NCBI GenBank assembly: GCA_027297005.1
Contig: JAPUIN010000101.1
Coordinates: 1 to 6,080, forward strand
Source of the DNA: Acidobacteriota bacterium
GTDB lineage: Bacteria; Acidobacteriota; Polarisedimenticolia; Gp22-AA2
DNA: 6,080 nucleotides
Direction of reading: 5' to 3'
Shown: positions 1-5,126 of the stretch, piece after piece
Position numbering within the stretch: the first letter of the stretch is position 1
How the letters are laid out: the number at the start of each line of letters is the position of its first letter
Notes under the pieces: generated by a model
Told to the model about the DNA's origin: nothing
Database searches by the model: none
What the model saw: the letters and a program-made list of their open reading frames with translations, nothing else
Position numbers and translations under genes: made by a program

Positions 1-414
1 GAGCGCGGCCGTGGCGCCCTACGGGGCGGTCGGGCCGTCTCGGTCTCGCGTGTCGTTGCCGTCTCGGAGGCCATGGTGGCGTGCGAACTGAACCATTCGT
101 CCCCGTCGGCGGGACTCGCAGCGCTCATCTCGCGGGCCCGCGGAGTGCGGACCTATGGCTGCGCTTCCCGTGCGATCGCCCTGGTCGCCTCCGGTTCCCT
201 CGACGCCTACGTGGATCCACGGGGGCGACTGGGCCCGGAAAGTTTTCTGGCCGCGGCCTTCGCCGTCGAGGAAGCGGGTGGAACCGTTGTGGACCTCGAC
301 GGGAACAATTTCCAGCACCTGAGAGATCCATTCGGGACGGCCCGCATTGTGGCAGCGGCTACCAGCGAACTCGCCCGAGAAATCACCGAGATGCTCGATG
401 GGGATCCAGCCTGA
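1..414 (+). CDS. Inositol monophosphatase-family protein, C-terminal part (5' end outside window)
   Basis: The frame is open from base 1 to a TGA at 412-414, so this is the last 137 residues of a longer protein. The ATG at 73 is internal, because family-like sequence (ALRGGRAVSVSRVVAV...EAMVACELN) precedes it. The segment GVRTYGCASRAIALVASGSLDAYVD followed by AVEEAGGTVVDLDGN matches the C-terminal half of the inositol monophosphatase/FBPase fold. Family members remove phosphate from inositol-1-phosphate or related substrates using two or three magnesium ions. The upstream metal motifs cannot be seen here. The usual WDxAAG-type motif reads GPESFLAAA, so the position normally held by the third metal-binding aspartate appears to be Ser (AGT, 241-243). 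The gene is followed directly by a fused inositol-phosphate cytidylyltransferase/phosphotransferase. It may therefore supply inositol or dephosphorylate the product of that enzyme. Family assignment is firm; the exact substrate is inferred. Confidence 0.85.
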   Translation, partial: ERGRGALRGGRAVSVSRVVAVSEAMVACELNHSSPSAGLAALISRARGVRTYGCASRAIALVASGSLDAYVDPRGRLGPESFLAAAFAVEEAGGTVVDLDGNNFQHLRDPFGTARIVAAATSELAREITEMLDGDPA

Positions 415-418
415 GGAG

Positions 419-1771
419 ATGCAGCAGCGTGTCGAGGTGGCCGTCATCCTTGCCGCGGGCCTGGGGACCCGAATTGCAGGACATCGGGGCCGCGGTCCGA
501 AGCCGACACTGAAAATTCTCGGCCTCTCGCTTGCGGAAAGAGTGGTCTTAGCGGCGATCGATGCGGGCGTGACTCGCTTCCTTGTCGTTCTGGGGCATGA
601 GGCCGCAGGGGTGCGCTCGGAATTCGAGCGGGTTGCTGTCGTTCGGGGCTGCGAGATCTCATTCGTCGAAGCTTCCGGCTGGCGGCAGGGAAACGGGACG
701 AGTGCCCTCGAGGGCACCCGGGCCGTTGGCCGGGAACGGTTCCTCCTATTGATGGCCGACCACATCACGGATCCGGAGTTGATCCGCCGGGTCCTCTCGA
801 CCCCCGTGAGCGCCCGGGAGATCGTCCTCGGAATTGATCGGGACAGGGGGCATCTCTTCGACTCCGACGACGCCACGAAGGTCCGCCTCGACGGCGATCG
901 GATCTCCCGGATCGGCAAACATCTGGAACCATGGGATGCCACCGACACAGGGGTTTTCCTGTGCACCGGCGCCCTCGTGGACGGCCTTCAAGAGGCCGCT
1001 TCACGCGGGGGTCACGGTCTCTCGGATGGGGTGGCCGCCCTGGCGGAGAAAGGGAAGGTGCGGACGGTCGACGTCACCGGTCTCAGCTGGATCGATGTCG
1101 ACACCCCCGCTGCCTGGGGTGAGGCGCGCCGGAGGATGCTGTCAAGTCTCTCGGCGAAACCTGAGGATGGGTTCGTCTCGCGCTGGATCAATCGCCCCGT
1201 GTCGATCCGGATTTCGGCTCTGCTGTCGTCGACCTCGATCACCCCTGATCAGACCACGTTCCTGAGCTTCGCCATGACCCTGGCGGGAGCGGCGCTCCTG
1301 GCCATGGGCCAGACAGGCTTGACGCTCGCCGGCGGCCTCGTCGTCCAGGCCGCATCGATCCTCGACGGCTCTGATGGCGAGATCGCCCGGCTCAAACACC
1401 AGATGACACGTCGCGGCGCCTGGCTTGATACGGTTCTCGATCGCTACGGTGATGTCGCAGTCGTGCTCGCCATCTCCCTGGCCGAGAGCCGGGTTCAGTC
1501 CGGCGCGCTGGTCTGGCTCGGTGGGATGGCCGCTCTCTCGGGATTCCTGCTGGCGAGTTATACGACCAAGGAATATGCCCTCCGTTATGGCTGCCCGTAC
1601 CCGAATGACCTCCTCAATCGGATCAAGCGCCGAGACCTCCGTTTATTCGGGATCTGCCTGGGCGCACTGATCGGCCATCCCTACGCCGCCATGCTGATCC
1701 TGGGTGGCATCAGTCACGCCTGCATCGTCGGAATTCTCTTGCGTGGCTGGCGTGGCGTAGCAGAGAAATAA
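419..1771 (+). CDS. Bifunctional IPCT/DIPPS-like protein: NTP transferase fused to CDP-alcohol phosphatidyltransferase
   Basis: This 450-residue protein has two domains. Residues about 7-235 form a nucleotidyltransferase: LAAGLGTR (11-18), PKP (27-29), the metal-binding MADH with D114, then KVRLDGDRISRIGKHL, DTGVFLC and WIDVDTP. That order is typical of CTP:inositol-1-phosphate cytidylyltransferase. Residues about 245-450 are a membrane CDP-alcohol phosphotransferase of roughly six hydrophobic segments. It carries the complete motif D316-x2-D319-G-x2-A-R-x8-G333-x3-D337-x3-D341. In thermophiles such as Archaeoglobus and Thermotoga, this fusion activates inositol-1-phosphate with CTP and joins it to a second one, giving di-myo-inositol-phosphate phosphate. 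The phosphatase-like gene just upstream fits such a pathway. Phosphatidylinositol-phosphate or another polyol lipid is an alternative product. I chose ATG 419, four bases after the upstream stop; its GAGGAG lies too close, so ATG 398 (17-bp overlap) remains possible. Confidence 0.85.
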   Translation: MQQRVEVAVILAAGLGTRIAGHRGRGPKPTLKILGLSLAERVVLAAIDAGVTRFLVVLGHEAAGVRSEFERVAVVRGCEISFVEASGWRQGNGTSALEGTRAVGRERFLLLMADHITDPELIRRVLSTPVSAREIVLGIDRDRGHLFDSDDATKVRLDGDRISRIGKHLEPWDATDTGVFLCTGALVDGLQEAASRGGHGLSDGVAALAEKGKVRTVDVTGLSWIDVDTPAAWGEARRRMLSSLSAKPEDGFVSRWINRPVSIRISALLSSTSITPDQTTFLSFAMTLAGAALLAMGQTGLTLAGGLVVQAASILDGSDGEIARLKHQMTRRGAWLDTVLDRYGDVAVVLAISLAESRVQSGALVWLGGMAALSGFLLASYTTKEYALRYGCPYPNDLLNRIKRRDLRLFGICLGALIGHPYAAMLILGGISHACIVGILLRGWRGVAEK

Positions 1772-1799
1772 CATCCGACTCGATTCATTGTCCCGGATG
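1762..1799 (-). terminator. Possible weak intrinsic terminator for the leftward CPBP gene
   Basis: A perfect 6-bp inverted repeat, CATCCG (1772-1777) and CGGATG (1794-1799), encloses a 16-nt loop and spans the 13-bp gap between two convergent stops. Read on the minus strand, the stem is followed by TTATTTCTCTG, a T-rich run as expected of a Rho-independent terminator. On the plus strand no T-run follows. The long loop and short stem make this weak. Confidence 0.3.
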
Positions 1800-2438
1800 G
1801 AAATTGAAAAAGCCTGGTCCGACGCGCATGCCCATGGTGATGGCGTCGGGAAGCGCTTCGACGATCATGAATGCGATGATCCCGTGCATGACGCCGAGGA
1901 CGATCAGGTTCGGCGCCCTGCGATAGAGCCAGCAAGAGAGAGCCCCGGCGGCGAACGTCGCGACGGTCAGGAACGGGTTCGGGATGTGAAGCAGGCCGAA
2001 GACCGCGCTGGCGGCCAGCAGCGGACCGCGACGCCCGGGGAGTAGCTCGCCGAACCTCCGGTAGAAGATGCAGAGCAGTCCGTACTGTTGAATGGCGCCC
2101 CAGGCGATGCCGTTCAGCAGGATCCGGGACCAGCGGGCGAGGGGGGGGAGGTCGAGGCTGCCGAGCAGGGCACCGGTGCCAAGAAGGATCAGGCCGATCG
2201 GGATCGTCGCCAGCAGGGCGTCGCGAGCGGCGGCGCCGAGGTTGTCCAGCCGGAAGCCGAGATCGACCGGGCTCTCTTCGGTCCGGAGGTGGGCCGCAAG
2301 ACCGATCCCCAGGTAGAGAATGACGCAGAGCGTGAAATCCCCCCTAAAGGTGCTTCCCCAGCCCCAGATGTAGGAAATCAGGAGCCCCGCCAGCGCCACA
2401 ATTTCCACCAGCGGCCGGATGACCGTCGATCGTTGCAT
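1785..2438 (-). CDS. CPBP-family (Abi/Rce1-like) membrane protein with degenerate active site
   Basis: This very hydrophobic protein of 217 residues has about six to eight membrane segments and the CPBP layout. CPBP proteins are glutamic intramembrane proteases or their relatives (Rce1, bacteriocin-immunity proteins). The first motif, normally EExxxR, reads QQYGLL at 117-122, so both glutamates and the arginine are replaced. The second motif FxxxH is kept (F147, H151, in VFGLLHIPN). The third keeps H185 but has alanine where Asn or Asp is usual (HGIIA). It is therefore either inactive as a glutamic protease or belongs to a divergent subfamily. ATG 2438 has AGAGGA 11 nt upstream; GTG 2444, with a 5-nt spacing from the same AGAGGA, is a real alternative and adds two residues. 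The gene converges on the inositol enzyme gene and diverges from an intact CPBP gene. Its substrate or partner is unknown. Confidence 0.8.
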   Translation of the reverse strand: MQRSTVIRPLVEIVALAGLLISYIWGWGSTFRGDFTLCVILYLGIGLAAHLRTEESPVDLGFRLDNLGAAARDALLATIPIGLILLGTGALLGSLDLPPLARWSRILLNGIAWGAIQQYGLLCIFYRRFGELLPGRRGPLLAASAVFGLLHIPNPFLTVATFAAGALSCWLYRRAPNLIVLGVMHGIIAFMIVEALPDAITMGMRVGPGFFNFHPGQ

Positions 2439-2460
2439 GATCACCAAGATCCTCTATGTT
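2433..2460 (+). promoter_or_regulatory. Weak sigma70-like promoter candidate for the rightward CPBP-lipoprotein pair
   Basis: TTGCAT (2433-2438) and TATGTT (2455-2460) are separated by 16 bp, giving three and four matches to the standard -35 and -10 hexamers. They lie just upstream of the corrected start at 2512, in a 73-bp spacer that must hold promoters for both divergent genes. The match is poor and the sigma factor preference of this organism is unknown. Confidence 0.2.
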
Positions 2461-2511
2461 GGAAAAGGTGGCGACCCGACCGCTCATCGGGGCATCAGTG
2501 CCCGGAGAACC

Positions 2512-3528
2512 ATGAACTTACCGACAACCCGATACTCATTCTCCAACGCCCCGGCCGGGATCCGATATGCCCTGATCCTCACTATGGTTCTGACCTCCGG
2601 CGGGTTGCTGGTGATCGCCTCGATCCCGGTCAGCCTGTTCGACAAGGCATCGGTGCTGGTCAGCTTTGGCCTGCTGCTCCTGCCGTATCTTCTTTTCACG
2701 TCGCGGCATTTCCTGAAGTGGCTCCGCGAGCGGACCGCGAGGAGCCTGTTGGCCTTTCCGGCGCTGCTGCTAGCAGTTTATATCTTATATGGCCTCGGTC
2801 CTGGGCGGTTGAGGGTGCCGGAGTCGTTGTTCATCCCGGTCTATATTGGTTTTCCGATCCTGTTTGCCTCCCTCGCCGTGAAACGGGGCGAGCGGCCGAA
2901 CCGGTTCGATTTTCTCGCCGTCCTCTTTCTCTACCTGCCGGTGGAGCTGGCCGCTCTGGCCCGCGCCTGGCTACCGGCCTCCCCCGACATTCCGTCACCC
3001 TCGCATCCGTTCACCCAGCTCCTCGCCATGAACCTGGCGCTGTTCTGCTTCCTTGCGGTCCGGCCGCTCGCAGGGATCGGATTCACCTTCCGGCTGAAGG
3101 GGCGCGATGTCGTGCAGGCGCTGATCGCTTTCGGCTGGTTCTTCCCGCTCGCCCTCGTTTTCGGCACGGTGACCGGCTTCGTGCCGTTCGAACCACATCT
3201 GCCGAACCCGGTCCTCATCATCCCGGTCATCCTGGGGGTCACCTTTATGGTCGCGTTGCCGGAGGAGGTCCTGTTCCGTGGGCTGATACAGAACCTTTTT
3301 CTACGCACCGCGGGAACCGCGCGGGGGCGCTTCGTGGCGCTGCTCGTCGCGTCGATCCTGTTCGGACTCAGCCATCTCAACAACCATCCCACCTTCGACT
3401 GGCGCTACGTGTCGATCGCGTCTCTCGCCGGTATAGCATACGGCACGGTCTACAATCGGACCGGAAAGGTGACCGCTGCGGCGATCACGCATGCTCTGGT
3501 CGACATCGTCTGGAGGCTCTGCTTCTAA
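2512..3528 (+). CDS. CPBP-family glutamic-type intramembrane endopeptidase, motifs intact
   Basis: The 338-residue membrane protein has about eight to ten hydrophobic segments, longer than a minimal CPBP domain because of an N-terminal membrane region (residues 1-200). The catalytic part is C-terminal: PEEVLFRG gives E251, E252 and R256; ILFGLSHLNN gives F284 and H288; THALVD gives H327 and D331. These are the three conserved CPBP motifs, so an active protease that cleaves within or near the membrane is expected. Relatives process CAAX-type proteins, act in bacteriocin immunity, or release surface proteins from C-terminal sorting signals; the target here is not evident. I start at ATG 2512, preceded by GGAG (2504-2507), rather than at ATG 2419. 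The upstream 31 residues are not hydrophobic and overlap the divergent gene. The next gene begins one nucleotide after this stop, so they are likely one operon. Confidence 0.88.
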   Translation: MNLPTTRYSFSNAPAGIRYALILTMVLTSGGLLVIASIPVSLFDKASVLVSFGLLLLPYLLFTSRHFLKWLRERTARSLLAFPALLLAVYILYGLGPGRLRVPESLFIPVYIGFPILFASLAVKRGERPNRFDFLAVLFLYLPVELAALARAWLPASPDIPSPSHPFTQLLAMNLALFCFLAVRPLAGIGFTFRLKGRDVVQALIAFGWFFPLALVFGTVTGFVPFEPHLPNPVLIIPVILGVTFMVALPEEVLFRGLIQNLFLRTAGTARGRFVALLVASILFGLSHLNNHPTFDWRYVSIASLAGIAYGTVYNRTGKVTAAAITHALVDIVWRLCF

Positions 3529-3529
3529 G

Positions 3530-4963
3530 ATGAAAGGTCTGGCGCCGACCCTGATCGCCACGACTCTGATTCTGGCGGCCTGCACCGAGGGTGGACCGCA
3601 GCGGCCGAGCATGCGGGATGACGCCACACCTCTCGATCGGTACGTTGCCGCCGATGATCCGGCCTATTCCTGGGAGCCGATCCATGATCTGGTGGGGGAG
3701 GGTTACGTCACCCACGTGTTGAGGATGACCTCAGGGGCGTGGCTCACCGGCGCCGACGTCGACCGCACCGTGTGGTGGCACTGGCTGATGATCATCGAGC
3801 CGGAGACGATCAAGAGCGACGTCGCCCTTCTCTACATCCATGGCGGCGTCAACGACGACGATCCGCCGGAGAAACCCCGCTCCGCCCTCACGAAGATCGC
3901 GCTAGCAACCGGCACCGTCGTGGCGGAATTGAGGATGGTCCCGAATCAACCGCTGCAGTTCACCGGGGATACCTCCGGCCCTCGCAAGGAGGATCGACTG
4001 ATCGCCTATGGGTGGGACAGGTTCCTGCGCGGCGGGGATCCGGTCTGGCTATCCCGGCTGCCAATGACCAGGAGCGCCGTTCGCGCCATGGACACGATCA
4101 CCGCCTTCTTCAAGAGGAAGGGGGAGAACAGGCATCATGCAGAGCGACACCAGGAGAGCCATCCCCGGGTCGGACGCTTCGTTGTCGCCGGTGCGTCGAA
4201 GCGGGGCTGGACCACCTGGACCACGGCCGCCGTCGACAAGCGGGTCGTGGCGATCATTCCTCTGGTGATCGATCTTCTGAACCTGAAAGCTACCTTCCGG
4301 CATCATTTCAGCGCCTACGGGTTCTGGGCGCCGGCGATTCGCTCATACGTCGACATGGGGATCCCCAACTGGTTCGGAACCCCGGAGATGCGGCGGTTGA
4401 GGAAATTCGTCGATCCCTACGAGTATCGCACGCGCCTCACGATGCCCAAGCTGATCATCAATGCCACCGGCGATCAGTTCTTCGTGCCCGACTCGGCACA
4501 GTTCTACTACGACGATCTTCCGGGAGAGAAGCATCTTCGCTATGTTCCTAATGCCGACCACTCTTTGAGAGAAAGCGATGCGTACGAGACGGTGCTGGCG
4601 TTTTACCGGGCGATCGTGACCGGCGCGCCGCGCCCCGAGTTCTCCTGGACGTTCGAGCCGGACGGCTCGATCAGCGTCCGCACCGCGGGCCCCACGCTTC
4701 CAGCCGAGGCCCGTCTCTGGCAGGCTACCAATCCCGAGAAGCGTGATTTCCGGCTGGAGACGATCGGCGAGGCGTGGCGCAGCACCATTCTCACGACACA
4801 ACCGGACGGTGAATACGCCGGCAGGGTGGTCCGGCCGGTTTCCGGCTGGACCGCGTTCTTCGTCGAGCTGACCTATCCGGACGGCGAGGACGCGTCGTTC
4901 AGGCTGACCACCGAGGTCCGCATCGTTCCCGACACCCTCCCATTCTCGATCGACTATCGCTGA
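3530..4963 (+). CDS. PhoPQ-activated pathogenicity-related family lipoprotein (PqaA/AprA-like alpha/beta hydrolase)
   Basis: The protein has 477 residues. Starting at ATG 3530 it begins MKGLAPTLIATTLILAAC, a lipoprotein signal with lipobox LAAC and lipidated Cys18. Thr at +2 suggests the outer membrane. An in-frame ATG at 3491 would bury this signal, so it is rejected. The body matches the PhoPQ_related family: TVWWHWLMIIEP and LLYIHGG, then nucleophile elbow GASKRGWTTW (Ser223), IDLLN, VDPYEYR, NATGDQFFVPDS (Asp315) and NADHSL (His344), a complete Ser-Asp-His triad. Residues about 365-477 form a beta-rich tail. A charged, His-rich stretch (195-216) precedes the elbow and may be a longer loop than usual. 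Founding members are Salmonella PqaA and Dictyostelium AprA; their substrate is not established, so hydrolase activity is inferred. GGAGG lies 13 nt upstream inside the CPBP gene, and with a one-base gap translation is probably coupled. Confidence 0.9.
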   Translation: MKGLAPTLIATTLILAACTEGGPQRPSMRDDATPLDRYVAADDPAYSWEPIHDLVGEGYVTHVLRMTSGAWLTGADVDRTVWWHWLMIIEPETIKSDVALLYIHGGVNDDDPPEKPRSALTKIALATGTVVAELRMVPNQPLQFTGDTSGPRKEDRLIAYGWDRFLRGGDPVWLSRLPMTRSAVRAMDTITAFFKRKGENRHHAERHQESHPRVGRFVVAGASKRGWTTWTTAAVDKRVVAIIPLVIDLLNLKATFRHHFSAYGFWAPAIRSYVDMGIPNWFGTPEMRRLRKFVDPYEYRTRLTMPKLIINATGDQFFVPDSAQFYYDDLPGEKHLRYVPNADHSLRESDAYETVLAFYRAIVTGAPRPEFSWTFEPDGSISVRTAGPTLPAEARLWQATNPEKRDFRLETIGEAWRSTILTTQPDGEYAGRVVRPVSGWTAFFVELTYPDGEDASFRLTTEVRIVPDTLPFSIDYR

Positions 4964-5126
4964 GCGGGGCTGTCCCCACCTTCATGAGAAGGCCACCTGC
5001 GGAGTTGTGAGGGTCGACATGACTGACGTTCCAGACCCAGGCTTCGCGTGGTCCGAGCGGCTAGTTAACCATCGGGTAACCAGCCAACGCGACAGGGTCG
5101 CAGCGCCGATCTGTGGAGAACGTAAA
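4964..5126. other. Convergent intergenic spacer with no supported gene
   Basis: These 163 bp lie between two convergent stops. A small frame from ATG 5019 encodes 50 residues, but it lacks a ribosome binding site, runs into the opposite gene and resembles nothing I know. A GGGG-CTGT-CCCC hairpin directly after the lipoprotein stop (4966-4977) has only four pairs and no T-run, so it is not a convincing terminator. The notable content is the pair of tandem hairpins listed separately. Confidence 0.6.
5059..5101. repeat. Two tandem inverted repeats (stem-loops) in the convergent spacer
   Basis: The first arm pair is GGCTAGTTAACC (5059-5070) and GGTAACCAGCC (5075-5085). It forms a stem of ten pairs with one A/C mismatch, one bulged A and a 4-nt loop. 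Three bases later, GCGAC (5089-5093) and GTCGC (5097-5101) form a perfect 5-bp stem with a 3-nt loop. Neither strand has a T-run afterwards, so simple intrinsic termination is not clearly supported. They might block converging transcription, be part of a structured RNA, or be a scattered palindromic repeat. Confidence 0.5.

Noticed and set aside
19..966. Long minus-strand open frame (315 codons)
   Set aside because: It lies opposite two well-recognised plus-strand genes, is Arg/Pro/Ser-rich with no recognisable domain, and is the usual antisense shadow in GC-rich coding DNA.
2088..3533. Long plus-strand open frame (481 codons)
   Set aside because: It runs antisense to the degenerate CPBP gene and then out of frame through the intact CPBP gene. 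Its translation is low-complexity and Arg/Pro/Gly-rich, with no domain, so it is a shadow.
3739..4551. Plus-strand open frame of 270 codons inside the lipoprotein gene
   Set aside because: It is out of frame with the PhoPQ-related protein, which has clear catalytic motifs over the same bases, and its Arg-rich product has no recognisable features.
4966..4977. GGGG-loop-CCCC hairpin as the lipoprotein gene's terminator
   Set aside because: Only four base pairs and no following T-run, which is easily met by chance at this base composition.
5059..5085. Integron attC-like site
   Set aside because: The GTTAACC and GGGTAAC arms resemble attC core sites superficially, but they do not fit GTTRRRY/RYYYAAC, and the paired L sites and gene-cassette context are missing.
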